DNA from: Rubripirellula sp.
GTDB taxonomy: Bacteria; Planctomycetota; Planctomycetia; Pirellulales; Pirellulaceae
Assembly: GCA_028823035.1 (NCBI GenBank)
Contig: JAPKCI010000022.1
Coordinates: 1-46,582 of the forward strand
DNA: 46,582 nt
Direction: 5' to 3'
This document shows positions 35,743 to 44,863 of the stretch, in pieces (the first letter of the stretch is position 1; each line of letters opens with the position of its first letter). The notes below the pieces were generated by a model. It was not told where the DNA came from. It searched no databases and was given only the letters and a program-made list of their open reading frames with translations. A program made the translations under genes and the position numbers.

Positions 35743-36412
35743 AGACCTATAGGTCATATGGAATTCACAACACGACCAACCTTTGTACGGAGTGAATGAA
35801 GAAGGTCTACACAACACGCTGCGAAGCAAAAGCAAGCGATTTCGCCGGTTGATCTTTTGGCAGCACCTTCAGACTTATGGTAGCAGCACGATTGCCGTGA
35901 TCATGATCGCTGGGCTTTTGCTTGTCAACGCATCGGGCGTGCTGGGAAGAATTGGTTCCTCACGAGCTTTGCACGGATGGGAAATCGCTGCGTTGCTGTT
36001 TGCGCTGGTCTGCTGGTTGCAATTTGCGTTTTCCACCTATCTCGGGCATCGGCAACAGAAAAAGCGAGAGCAACACAACTCTACGTCGCTTCGTGACGAC
36101 CTCGATAAGGAGATCAAGCGTACGCAGTATCAGATCAAAACAAGATCACACATTTTACTGGGCTTCATCCCACCTTATTTTGGAGCAGGCCTATTCATTT
36201 GCATTGTGTTTGGTGTTACCGGAGTTTCAGCTTGGTAATTCATTCCTGCCATTGGATTTCTGTTCGTCGCTCTCATCATTGAGTCACGATCTCAGCGACG
36301 ATTCGTTGAGCGAGAAATAGCCCCCTAACTCCGCGAGTTGCAGACTCCGCATGAAAAGCTGACTGCCCCCTACCCCGTATCCAACTCACTGGGCGGCAAG
36401 GACAACAGATGA
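35732..36412 (+). pseudogene. Membrane protein downstream of the sigma factor, inactivated by stops
   Basis: A single frame from ATG 35732 can be followed through three internal stops: TAG 35750 (MEFEDL*VIWNSQ, where Gln or similar is expected), TAA 36236 and TAA 36326, to a TGA at 36410. The longest open part (35783-36238) has two hydrophobic segments (SSTIAVIMIAGLLLVN; GWEIAALLFALVCWLQFAFS), a coiled charged linker (DDLDKEIKRTQYQIKTRS) and another pair of hydrophobic segments, the second lying beyond the stop (FIPAIGFLFVALIIES). Small polytopic proteins directly behind ECF sigma genes often act as regulators of the factor, but no anti-sigma motif is seen. Decay together with the sigma gene is what is expected if the two depended on each other. 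Confidence 0.7.
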
Positions 36413-36625
36413 CTTGCATTCAACCACACGGTTGCAAATCGCATTGCTTACCGAAAGGGCTCACGTGAAGTCCTAACCTTATACAACCTTGTAAGGCAAT
36501 CTCTCAAAACACGCTGAATAAACGCTCAGGCGTCACGCACGAAAATGCCATTAAAACATGATCAATTCGCGCTGAATTGGTACATGTGTTCGTTCGGTGA
36601 GCACGCTCCAGAAACAGCGTTCTAT

Positions 36626-37251
36626 CTATTGATTGAACGGGTCATCGGGCATGTCGGCCAATTGGGCTGCGACTCCGATGTTCGCAAGGATTGTGTAAGC
36701 AATCAGTGCAATGATCCCCATGACTAATCCAGCAATCGGCATTCCCTTACCACCCCTGCCCTGATTCCCAAAGTGGATACCAAATCCGACTGTCACGACC
36801 GCAGTTAGTCCGAGCGGAATGTGCAGCCAACAGCAGCATCCCAATGTCAACGACGGGATTCCGAAGACCAAGGACACAATCGCAATGGGGTGGGCTTGGC
36901 TAGATGTACCCGCGGGGGCCATTCGCTGCGTCCCGGCAGAGTTTCCACCACTGCGGGTCCCGGCGGCGTATAAGGTTAAGTTTGCGAAAATGGATTGGGA
37001 GCTGCGCTAGGTGCCGCACTGGGCAAGTCATCAAATGCGTTCGACTCCATGCCTCCCGAAGTGGATGAGCCCACTCCGGAAGCAGTGTCGCCGGCCGCAG
37101 GTGTCGGCGAGGGACTTGACGACGGAGCACCTGCGGGGTCTGCGGCCGCCGCCGGCCGCAGCTGTTTTCCGCACGGACACTTCACGACTTTACCAGCCGC
37201 TCCTGCGGGAATATTCAAAATCGCGTTACATGCAGGACATTTGATTTTCAT
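36626..37251 (-). pseudogene. Zinc-ribbon plus DUF4190-like membrane protein, split by frameshift
   Basis: Two adjacent frames look like the halves of one gene. The 5' half (37251-36976) has a zinc ribbon (CPAC at 5-8, CPC at 25-27), then a Pro/Ala/Ser-rich linker ending NPFSQT. The 3' half (36922-36626) has two membrane helices of the DUF4190 type (AIVSLVFGIPSLTLGCCCWL; IAGLVMGIIALIAYTILANI) and the end MPDDPFNQ. Planctomycete proteins with exactly this order (ribbon, linker, DUF4190) are known. Between the halves lie an in-frame TAA and a frame change. Two separate small proteins remain possible but are less likely. The gene ends directly before leuD (on the same strand, after about 370 bases). 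Confidence 0.62.
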
Positions 37252-37845
37252 CTACCAGGCACGTGCCTCTTCATAGGCAGTGATCTTCTCTTCATGCTGA
37301 AGCGTTTCAGCGATGTCATCGAGACCGTGTAGCAGGTTGTGCTTGCGGCTTTGATCAATCTCAAACGTCAAGTTCAGGCCGTCGGAATCTTTGACGGTCT
37401 GTTCCTTGAGGTCGACGGTCAACTGATAGGGTGATGGCTGGGAAGCCCGCTCGAAAATTTCATCTATTTGCGCTTCATCAAGAACGATGGGCAGGACCCC
37501 ATTCTTGAAACAGTTATTGAAAAAGATGTCAGCAAATGAGGGTGCTATCACGGCTCGGAAGCCGTAATCATCCAATGCCCACACCGCATGCTCACGACTG
37601 CTGCCGCTACCGAAGTTCTTGCGAGCAATTAAAACCGAAGCACCATCGAGGTGTGGCTGATTCAACTCAAAATCGGTATTAGGCGTCGTTCCATCATCGA
37701 GGAAACGCCAATCGTAAAAGAGGTACTGGCCAAACCCGGTTCGTTCAATCCGTTTGAGAAACTGTTTTGGAATGATTTGGTCGGTGTCGACATTGGCACG
37801 GTCGAGCGTCGCAACAACGCCGCTGTGAATGGTGAAGCTTTGCAT
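37252..37845 (-). CDS. leuD: 3-isopropylmalate dehydratase, small subunit
   Basis: From ATG 37845 the product is 197 residues, the usual size. It is the swivel subunit of the leucine-pathway isomerase that converts 2- to 3-isopropylmalate together with LeuC. Family motifs are [47 protein letters not shown] and [13 protein letters not shown]. The open frame extends to 37950 (GTG overlapping the leuC stop), but its first 35 residues are not family-like. leuC lies directly upstream in the same direction, so the two are co-transcribed. No clear RBS is visible before the chosen ATG. Confidence 0.95.
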   Translation of the reverse strand: MQSFTIHSGVVATLDRANVDTDQIIPKQFLKRIERTGFGQYLFYDWRFLDDGTTPNTDFELNQPHLDGASVLIARKNFGSGSSREHAVWALDDYGFRAVIAPSFADIFFNNCFKNGVLPIVLDEAQIDEIFERASQPSPYQLTVDLKEQTVKDSDGLNLTFEIDQSRKHNLLHGLDDIAETLQHEEKITAYEEARAW

Positions 37846-37946
37846 GTTGTCAGGTTTGGTTGAGTGCAGGTTTGGTTGAATGATCCAGGCCGGTTTCCCT
37901 CCGTCGGGAACCCAATACCCATTGAGCCAGTCGCTGATGTCGGAGA

Positions 37947-39377
37947 TCACTCAGCGGCTTTGTAATCCCATTGGCGGATATCGACGAAGTGTCCTTTCAC
38001 GGCAGCCGCAGCGGCCATTGCTGGGCTGACCAGATGGGTGCGGCCACCTTTTCCCTGACGACCTTCGAAGTTGCGATTGCTGGTGCTTGCACAACGTTCG
38101 CCCGGTTCCAGTTTGTCAGGATTCATTGCGAGGCACATGCTGCAGCCAGCTTCGCGCCAATCGAATCCTGCTTTTTTGAAGATGCGATCGAGTCCTTCCT
38201 GTTCTGCCTGTTTCTTTACCTGTCCACTTCCTGGGACGACCATCGCGTTGACATCTCCCGAGACATGATGGCCATTGAGTACCGAGGCTGCAGCTCGCAG
38301 GTCTTCGATCCTCGCATTCGTGCAGGACCCAATGAAAACACGCTGAATGGGAATGTCATGAATCGGGGTGTTGGCGGTGAGTCCCATGTATTCCAACGCA
38401 TCAGAAGTTGATTTCTGTTCGGTTGGATCATCAAAATCCGAGGGCATTGGGACGAGAGCCGAGATGCTTCTGACCTGTCCGGGATTTGTACCCCAAGTGA
38501 CTTGCGGTTCGATGTCTCCGCCACGATAGGTGTTCGAAAGATCGTAAGCCGCGCCCTCGTCACTGCCCAGATGTTTCCAGCGTTGGACAGCTGCATCAAA
38601 GTCCTGAGGAACCTCAGGACGTCCTCTTAGATAATCAAAGGTGATTTGGTCGGGTGCAATCATCCCGGCTCGTGCACCAGCTTCGATCGACATATTGCAA
38701 ACGGTCATCCGCTCTTCCATCGATAACGCACGAATACAATCGCCTGTGTATTCGAGGACATAACCTGTTCCCCCAGCGGTTCCAATTTTCCCGATCAGGT
38801 AGAGCACCATATCCTTGGCAGTTACCCCAGGTGCCAATTCGCCATCAACACGAAGTTCAAAGGTCTTGGGTTTGAACTGTCTTAGTGTCTGCGTAGCCAA
38901 CACATGCTCGACTTCGCTGGTCCCGATGCCGAATGCGAGAGAACCAAATGCACCGTGCGTTGCCGTGTGGCTGTCGCCGCAGACGATTGTCATGCCCGGT
39001 TGTGTGTACCCGTTTTCAGGTCCAATGACATGCACAATTCCCTGGCGTACATCGTCGATGTCGAACAGCGTGACTCCGAATTCTTTGCAGTTTTCACGCA
39101 GAGTGTCAATCTGCTTTCGGCTGATGGGGTCAGCGATCGGTAGACTGCGATCCGAGGTTGGTACATTGTGGTCGGGCGTGGCAATGGTACTCTCGGGCCT
39201 GCGGATTTGGCGGCCATTCATACGGAGTCCCTCAAAAGCCTGGGGACTGGTGACTTCATGCACCAGATGCAGGTCAATGTACAGAATGGATGGGCCCTGC
39301 TCAGGAGCGTGTACTACGTGTTGGTTCCAGATTTTTTCAAGCATGGTCCGCGGGGCGGACGATTTAACGTCGGACAT
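37947..39377 (-). CDS. leuC: 3-isopropylmalate dehydratase, large subunit
   Basis: From ATG 39377 the product is 476 residues (family ~470). It is an aconitase-type hydrolyase carrying a [4Fe-4S] cluster; cluster Cys lie in FIGSCTNAR and in [11 protein letters not shown]. Other landmarks are [12 protein letters not shown] at the N-terminus, [20 protein letters not shown], and [10 protein letters not shown]. The C-terminus ends in [15 protein letters not shown]. It catalyses citrate-like isomerisation of isopropylmalate with LeuD. The open frame begins 21 codons earlier with GTG, but [12 protein letters not shown] is the natural start. A 443-bp non-coding region precedes it. Confidence 0.96.
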   Translation of the reverse strand: MSDVKSSAPRTMLEKIWNQHVVHAPEQGPSILYIDLHLVHEVTSPQAFEGLRMNGRQIRRPESTIATPDHNVPTSDRSLPIADPISRKQIDTLRENCKEFGVTLFDIDDVRQGIVHVIGPENGYTQPGMTIVCGDSHTATHGAFGSLAFGIGTSEVEHVLATQTLRQFKPKTFELRVDGELAPGVTAKDMVLYLIGKIGTAGGTGYVLEYTGDCIRALSMEERMTVCNMSIEAGARAGMIAPDQITFDYLRGRPEVPQDFDAAVQRWKHLGSDEGAAYDLSNTYRGGDIEPQVTWGTNPGQVRSISALVPMPSDFDDPTEQKSTSDALEYMGLTANTPIHDIPIQRVFIGSCTNARIEDLRAAASVLNGHHVSGDVNAMVVPGSGQVKKQAEQEGLDRIFKKAGFDWREAGCSMCLAMNPDKLEPGERCASTSNRNFEGRQGKGGRTHLVSPAMAAAAAVKGHFVDIRQWDYKAAE

Positions 39378-39820
39378 TTGGTGCAAAATGGGGAAGGAGG
39401 AAATCAGCTGACTCAATTTACTGTCAACATTTGGTGCCACGCTGTCAACGGCTCAGGGGATGGGAACGGCTCAAGGGCGACTGATAATGGTCTGATCTAT
39501 GCAAAGAGACAGCAAAGAGACAGTGTTGTTCGCTAAAACGCTGTTGTTAGCGAGATTGCTGTTCGACAGATTCTGAGCAGCCCCTGCCGATTCATGTGGG
39601 CAATGCGAACAGCAATCGCGGTGCAGCAGATCTGATGGGGTGTGTCCGCCGGCGCTCTGATCATTTTCGGAATTGCCGCGAGAGTGAGCCTGTTGATGCT
39701 CAGGTTCAGCCGATTTCCCTCAGCCGGATTTCGGAATCAATATCCAAGATGTGGAGCTATTGGCTCGCCATCGCAGCAGTCCCTGATGGCCTCACAATGC
39801 GATTCTTTGCAGATCGACAG
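39378..39820. other. Non-coding region between leuC and the epimerase gene
   Basis: No gene was recognised on either strand. It holds an inverted repeat (39531-39552) and a short direct repeat (gcaaagagaca, twice, around 39500-39520). The leuCD promoter should lie near its left end, but no convincing -35/-10 pair or leader peptide rich in Leu codons was seen. Confidence 0.4.
39531..39552. other. Inverted repeat (possible hairpin)
   Basis: CGCTAA at 39531-39536 is complementary to TTAGCG at 39547-39552 with a ten-base loop. There is no T tract on either side, so it is a weak terminator candidate and may be an operator or chance. Confidence 0.3.
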
Positions 39821-40831
39821 TTACACCGAGAAAAAGTCACGGTACCAATCCACAAATCGCTGGACACCGACATGAATTGGAGTTGAGGGTCGGAATCCAA
39901 CCGCAGTTTCTAAAGCTTCGATATCGGCGAAAGTGGCAGGGACGTCTCCGGCTTGCATCGGTAACAGATTTTTTTTGGCTTTGATGCCGACCGCATTTTC
40001 GATTGCCTCAATGAACGCTGACAACTCAACCGGATCATTGTTGCCGATGTTGTAGATCCGGTAGGGCGCACAGCTGGTCGAAGGATTGGGGTCGCTGCTG
40101 TCCCACGTTGAATCGGGTGTCGCGATTTGTTGCGAAGTCCGGTCAACGCCTTCGACAATGTCGTCGATGTAGGTGAAGTCACGCTGCATTCTGCCTTCGT
40201 TGAAGACATCAAGCGGACTTCCTTCAAGAATGGCCTTGGTAAAGAGGAACAACGCCATGTCAGGTCTGCCCCACGGGCCATACACGGTAAAGAAACGCAG
40301 ACCGGTGGTTGGTAGCTCATACAGGTGGCTGTAGGTATGAGCCATTAGCTCATTGCTCTTCTTGGTAGCTGCATAGAGACTCAGCGGATGATCGACTCGG
40401 TCTGCTGTTGAAAACGGCATTTTGGTCCCACCACCGTAGACGCTGCTGCTGCTTGCGTACGTCAGGTGCGGTGTCTTCGCATGTCGACAAGCTTCCAAGA
40501 CATTCAAAAAGCCAACGATGTTGCTTGATGTATAAGCGCGGGGATTGGAAATGGAATAGCGGACGCCTGCCTGAGCAGCGAGGTTGACCACTCGTTCAAA
40601 ATCGTGATCGCGAAAGACCTGGTCGACTTGCTTCTGATCTGTGAGATCGGCTTCTACAAACTTGAAATTGTCATGATCAGTCAGGCGGGACAAACGCTCA
40701 CGTTTGAGATCGACACTGTAGTAGTCGTTGAGGTTATCAAATCCGACCACATGCTCGCCTCGATTGAGCAAACGCAACGACAAATGAAAACCGATAAATC
40801 CGGCAGCACCGGTGACAAGATGTTGGCTCAT
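39821..40831 (-). CDS. NAD-dependent epimerase, UDP-glucuronate 4-epimerase type
   Basis: A 336-residue extended short-chain dehydrogenase. The NAD motif GAAGFIGFH begins at residue 8, followed by [17 protein letters not shown]. The catalytic elements are SSSSVYGG (Ser) and YAATKKSNE (Tyr/Lys). The [19 protein letters not shown] stretch is characteristic of UDP-glucuronate 4-epimerases, which make UDP-galacturonate for polysaccharides. The length fits. The exact substrate is inferred from this motif. A 66-residue gene ends 21 bp upstream on the same strand, so the two may be co-transcribed. Confidence 0.9.
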   Translation of the reverse strand: MSQHLVTGAAGFIGFHLSLRLLNRGEHVVGFDNLNDYYSVDLKRERLSRLTDHDNFKFVEADLTDQKQVDQVFRDHDFERVVNLAAQAGVRYSISNPRAYTSSNIVGFLNVLEACRHAKTPHLTYASSSSVYGGGTKMPFSTADRVDHPLSLYAATKKSNELMAHTYSHLYELPTTGLRFFTVYGPWGRPDMALFLFTKAILEGSPLDVFNEGRMQRDFTYIDDIVEGVDRTSQQIATPDSTWDSSDPNPSTSCAPYRIYNIGNNDPVELSAFIEAIENAVGIKAKKNLLPMQAGDVPATFADIEALETAVGFRPSTPIHVGVQRFVDWYRDFFSV

Positions 40832-40852
40832 GAAGTTGGGTCAGGTCAAATT

Positions 40853-41053
40853 TTAAACAGGTTCTTCAATGATGTGGTTGTGCGGTTCTGAGACACGGGG
40901 AACAATCCGGGTGACATTCACATTGGTTCGACGCAATTCCTCAATTTCCGCAGCCATTTGAGAAATCAGATCAGCGATTTCTGATCCCGCCGTTTCGCCA
41001 ATGTTGACGATCAGGGCTTTGCGTGAATTGTAGCTGAGACCTGGTGTTTTCAT
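40853..41053 (-). CDS. Small hypothetical protein, 66 residues
   Basis: The product (MKTPGLSYNSRKALIVNIGE...) is short, soluble and amphipathic, with a helical stretch (SEIADLISQMAAEIEELRR) and an acidic end. AAGGAA lies about ten bases before the ATG at 41053. The gene ends 21 bp before the epimerase start on the same strand, supporting a real two-gene unit. No domain was recognised. The upstream neighbour is the glmS remnant. Confidence 0.55.
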   Translation of the reverse strand: MKTPGLSYNSRKALIVNIGETAGSEIADLISQMAAEIEELRRTNVNVTRIVPRVSEPHNHIIEEPV

Positions 41054-41138
41054 GTCACCGTATTCCTTGCGTTTAACGAAAAGGCTTCCTGCTTGAAAGG
41101 ATCAGGTTATTTGGGGGTGATGAGTAATCAAGGCGTTA

Positions 41139-41727
41139 TTATTCCACCGTGACGCTTTTTGCCAGATTTCGGGGCTTGTCCACATCGCAGCCTCTGAAGC
41201 AACCCCTGAGCAGCCCAAGGTGATGCGACCACAGTTGGAGCGGGACGACGGAGACGATTGGCTGCAGAATCTCGGGCACTTGAGGGATGCGAATCACTTC
41301 ATCAGCAACATTGTCCACTTGTGGGTCATCAGGGCTCGCAACTGCGATGATTGGGCAACTTTGAGCTGCTGGATATCAACACGAATCTTTCCCTGATCTC
41401 GATGCAGGACCGAGAATTCCTCGGGTGTCAGGACAGCGATTTGATGATCCGCCCAGTAAACAATTTGATCTGTACGACCTACCAGAGGAGAGGCATCGCT
41501 GGAAACGAAGTATTCTCCCCTCCTGACTCCAATCCCGAGAGTGCCTTCAGCAGGAGCAGTCCAACGAGCGATTCGATTCGCTCTACGGACCGAGTGACGC
41601 CAAGGGACTCTCCGTTGTGGATGGCCAAACCGGAACTGTCGTAGCCGCGATATTCCAAGCGGCGAAGACATTCAACCAGAAAGGAGCACGCATTGCCGCT
41701 CCCGACATAACCAACAATTTCACACAT
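41139..41727 (-). pseudogene. glmS: glmS remnant (glucosamine-6-phosphate synthase), three fragments
   Basis: Three pieces of one glmS lie in order on the minus strand, each in a different frame. (1) 41727-41566: the glutaminase N-terminus (MCEIVGYVGS, LRRLEYRGYDSSGLAIHNGE). The conserved MCG is MCE here; Cys2, the nucleophile, remains but Gly3 is lost. (2) 41539-41363: LGIGVRRGEYFVSSDASPLV, GRTDQIVYWADHQIAVLT, FSVLHRDQG. (3) 41309-41139: [18 protein letters not shown] then [16 protein letters not shown], the invariant GlmS end, with a small duplication (RGCFRGC). An intact GlmS is about 610 residues (~1.83 kb), and this locus is ~0.59 kb. An essential copy must exist elsewhere. Confidence 0.85.
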
Positions 41728-41947
41728 GGACCGGATTTTCCAGATAGCCAAATTCGAGGGCCGAAGCTGTTACAGGCTGGGCGAAAGTACCCATTGAAGA
41801 TCTGACTCGCTATCCGACCGCGGCGCTCAACAGGTCGATCCTGAGCGCAATCAACCTTGTGTCAAACCAACTTGTGACAAACTAAAAAGCAGGTTTCGTC
41901 TCGTCTAGCGGGAAATCGGCTCGTTGGATAACGCTTTCTGTTCCGAT

Positions 41948-42565
41948 TCAGGCGGCTCGTCGAGTCGCATCTGAGCTGGACACTTGCCGGGGATTCCAAG
42001 CGTCGTTTTCCAGTGCCAGTATGGTTGTCCCACAGTGAGAGATGCGTTCTAGCAAACCGATGGCGACCGGATTTGAATCCACTGCATCTGGATTCGAGAT
42101 CAAAATCAGATCGATCGCTCCGATGGTATGGGCGACCTGCATTAATCCTCGTTCGACGCAGCCGGGAAACATCTGCGGGTGGATACCGTGATTCCGCAGT
42201 GTTTGGTGGAATTGCTTTAGGTTGACGCCGCCAGCCATCTCGAATTCATCGATCGCGACGTATCGGGCTGCCGGTGAAGTCTTGGACACGGCATCCATGA
42301 CAGCAATGGCCCGTGCACCGTCGTCCACACCGATTTCCAGAACTGTATTCGCCGAAATCGATTTGAGCCGTTTTCTGAGAGTCCCGCTCGTTCCTCCTCC
42401 GAAGAGTCCGAAAGTCGCTCTCGCTGCTGATTTGGACCCTGTTGCCACGCGTATCGAAGGCTTCGATTTCAGCGAAGGATCTGCGTTTTCCGCTTCCACC
42501 GATTCCAAGGATTGTGCATTGGTAGATCGACCCCGAAGAGAATTCCAGAGTTTCAACAGCGGCAT
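41948..42565 (-). CDS. Class I SAM-fold protein, putative methyltransferase-like
   Basis: A 205-residue protein. After ~60 basic, low-complexity residues comes a Rossmann-like core: NTVLEIGVDDGARAIAVMDA (SAM motif I region), YVAIDEFEMAGG, and later IDLILISNPDAVD. The glycine motif GVDDGA is less regular than the usual GxGxG, so SAM binding is plausible but not certain. No downstream catalytic NPPY-type motif is seen; a planctomycete-specific family of unknown role is likely. The gene stands alone between the glmS remnant and a long spacer. Confidence 0.6.
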   Translation of the reverse strand: MPLLKLWNSLRGRSTNAQSLESVEAENADPSLKSKPSIRVATGSKSAARATFGLFGGGTSGTLRKRLKSISANTVLEIGVDDGARAIAVMDAVSKTSPAARYVAIDEFEMAGGVNLKQFHQTLRNHGIHPQMFPGCVERGLMQVAHTIGAIDLILISNPDAVDSNPVAIGLLERISHCGTTILALENDAWNPRQVSSSDATRRAA

Positions 42566-43408
42566 CAGAAGAGACCTCGACCGGGCAAGAGTGAAAACGA
42601 AACGACTTCGCTCTTTTTATCGGCCGCTTGGAGCCTCGAAATCGACCGCTTTCCTGCTCGGTCAGGTTAGGCGATTCGTGGTCGAGTCTTCGTTCTAGGC
42701 TTGCTTTGCTAGCAGGTCGATTATCGCCCGTTCTTGCGACCCGGTCTCGGTTGGCCGCTCGCGTTCGAAACCAGTGAGATGCTGTCAATTGTGGATTCGC
42801 TTGTCAGGATGCCCAACACGGGATGCCCAACACGGGATGCCCAACACAGGCGTATCACTCGTCCTTCGCAGCTAAGAGTTTTCAAACTGTAGCAACCGGA
42901 ATGAACTTTGTGGACTACAGAGAAGATAACTCGCAGCAACAACCTTGTTAGCGTCGGGTTGATGGTGGTTGAATCCCCTTTATGGGTTCCGGCGAACTCT
43001 TGTGGTTGGTGTTTTCGGGGACATTCGCAATTCGGTTTGGGTGAGTCTGTGGTAGACGCAACAACCTGCAGTAGTAGTAGTAGGTTGTTGTTGCTCCCTC
43101 TGTTCCATACCGTAGAGCCAGTTCCACAGGTATCCAAGACCAAGCAGCACAGCATTATGTTTTGGTTTCTTAAAGACTTTAGGGCTCGAACCACTTGCGA
43201 GGTCCGTTGCCTGCTGAGCCATCGCCCGCTGACCGGTACTCAGAGCGGGTGCTAATTTGTTCTGGCTAGCAAAAGATGTCAAATTACCGGGCATGAAGGG
43301 TTACTGCCTCGGTGTACCGATGTGTCGAAATTGGATCAGAGGGGTATGCAGGACATGCATGCTGGCAACCGCTGGCTGTAGCAAGCCCAGAGTCGTCTGC
43401 CCGATGAA
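42566..43408. other. 840-bp spacer without a supported gene
   Basis: Frames exist on the minus strand (42721-43194 and 42980-43294) but lack an RBS, a known domain or a credible composition. The stretch contains a 14-bp triple tandem repeat at 42807-42848, a trinucleotide run (agtagtagtag) near 43071, and possibly regulatory sequence for the sulfatase gene that ends to its right. Confidence 0.4.
42807..42848 (+). repeat. 14-bp tandem repeat (3 copies)
   Basis: Three adjacent copies of ggatgcccaacacg (the third ends in a instead of g) in a non-coding spacer. The period equals that of the two other tandem duplications in this window. Confidence 0.95.
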
Positions 43409-44863
43409 TCAATTCGCGTCTTGGTCGGCTGCCTGATTTTTACTTTTCATCCAAGGAACTCGCGAGTTTTGAGTGATCTCATTGTCGAGTTCCTGCATTC
43501 GTTGCTGAAGGCGAATGACGACGTCAGGATGTTGCTCGGCCAAATTGGATTGCTCGCCGATATCTCTACTGAGATCAAATAACAGGGTTTGGGTTTGAGG
43601 TTTTACTGCTGCGGCGTTCTTCTGGTTACGACGTTGTCTCGGTTTCTTTACCAATAGTTTCCACTTGCCTTGCCTGAGTCCTTCCAAGTTGCCTTGGGAT
43701 GTGTAGTGAAGAAATTCGCTGCGGGGGGAATGATCCGTTTTTCCCATCCACAAATCTGAAACCTCAATGCCGTCGATTTTATTTTTCGTTGGCAATGGCT
43801 TGCCGGTAATTGCGGCGATGGTTGGCAGGATGTCGATCGTGCCGGTCAGTTCATGGCAAACCGTTCCAGCTGGGATGCCTGGGCCGCGTATCAGACAGGG
43901 AACGCGTTGCCCACCTTCAAACGTCGTTCCTTTTCCTTCACGGAGTGGTCCTGCCGAGCCGCCGTGGTGTTTGAATTGTAGCCATGGGCCATTATCTGTG
44001 GTGTAAATAACGTAGGTGTTGTCAGTCAGCTTCAATTCATCCAGCGTGTTCAGTAGTCGTCCAACCTCAGCGTCAATGTGTTCGATCGTGTTGGTGTAAG
44101 CGTTCATGGGGTTTGGGTCACGAACGTCGTCGGGCACGTAGAGCGGGATATGGGGCATCGAGTGGGGCAGGTAAACAAAAAAGGACTCGTTGCGATGTTC
44201 CTTGATAAAGTCGATCGCTTTTTGGGTGTATCGCCGCGTGACAGTTCTCTGATCCACTGGCAGTTCGATAATCTTTTCGTCTTCGATCAGCGGCGTTTTC
44301 CATTTGGTCAAGGTTGATTCAGGATCGTTCCAGAGTATGTCCATACCGGCGAAGCCGCCTTGTGGCTTTCCTTTATTATCTGGATGGTTCATGTCGTTGG
44401 AGTACGGAATACCGAGGTAGGTATCAAACCCATTTGATGTTGGCAGGACTTCGGGATGGTGCCCGAGGTGCCATTTGCCGAAACAGGCAGTTGCGTAGCC
44501 TTGAGACTTCAAGTGATCGGCAATGGTATGTTCGTCAGGATGAAGACCTTTGGTCGATGTGGGAAACAGAACATGCTGGTGCATTCCAACCCGTTTGGGA
44601 TAACAACCCGTGAGCAACGCGGCGCGTGAGGGTGTGCAGACTGGGGATGCGACCATGAAGCTTGTGAACTTACGTCCTTCCTTTGCCAGTCGATCAACAT
44701 TGGGTGTTGCAATCGTCTCGGATCCGAAGCAACTGAGGTCCCCGTACCCCTGATCGTCGGCGAAGATGATCACGAAGTTTGGCTCTGACGCATGGGCGAC
44801 GCAGGCAACGGACATGAAGGCGGCAAAGATAGTAATCGAAAGCAGCGTCATCGAGCGTGTCAT
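43409..44863 (-). CDS. Sulfatase (formylglycine-dependent, secreted)
   Basis: A 484-residue arylsulfatase. The signal peptide (LLSITIFAAFMSVACVAHA) precedes the metal-binding FADDQGYGDLSCFG (~34-47). The activation motif is VCTPSRAALLTGCYP with Cys76 converted to formylglycine. Further landmarks are FGKWHLGHHPEVLPTSNGFD, YTTDNGP and the C-terminal LFDLSRDIGEQSNLAEQHP. The canonical CTPSR differs from the CTPCR of the sulfatase at 17.6-19.3 kb. Its substrate is an unknown sulfated sugar; the FDTYLGIPYSND region is typical of the arylsulfatase A-like branch. No co-directional neighbour is close. Confidence 0.94.
   Translation of the reverse strand: MTRSMTLLSITIFAAFMSVACVAHASEPNFVIIFADDQGYGDLSCFGSETIATPNVDRLAKEGRKFTSFMVASPVCTPSRAALLTGCYPKRVGMHQHVLFPTSTKGLHPDEHTIADHLKSQGYATACFGKWHLGHHPEVLPTSNGFDTYLGIPYSNDMNHPDNKGKPQGGFAGMDILWNDPESTLTKWKTPLIEDEKIIELPVDQRTVTRRYTQKAIDFIKEHRNESFFVYLPHSMPHIPLYVPDDVRDPNPMNAYTNTIEHIDAEVGRLLNTLDELKLTDNTYVIYTTDNGPWLQFKHHGGSAGPLREGKGTTFEGGQRVPCLIRGPGIPAGTVCHELTGTIDILPTIAAITGKPLPTKNKIDGIEVSDLWMGKTDHSPRSEFLHYTSQGNLEGLRQGKWKLLVKKPRQRRNQKNAAAVKPQTQTLLFDLSRDIGEQSNLAEQHPDVVIRLQQRMQELDNEITQNSRVPWMKSKNQAADQDAN

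Noticed and set aside
35216-36412. In-frame TAA/TAG codons with sensible protein on both sides suggested stop-codon reassignment (for example to Gln).
   Set aside because: The sigma gene also needs removal of a 14-bp duplication to read through, and many intact genes in the window end with TAA or TAG (glgC, HtrA-like, tag). Ordinary pseudogene decay explains the data better.
42721-43294. Two overlapping minus-strand frames (157 and 104 codons) in the spacer left of the sulfatase gene.
   Set aside because: They overlap one another in different frames, span a 14-bp tandem repeat and lack start signals or domain-like sequence.
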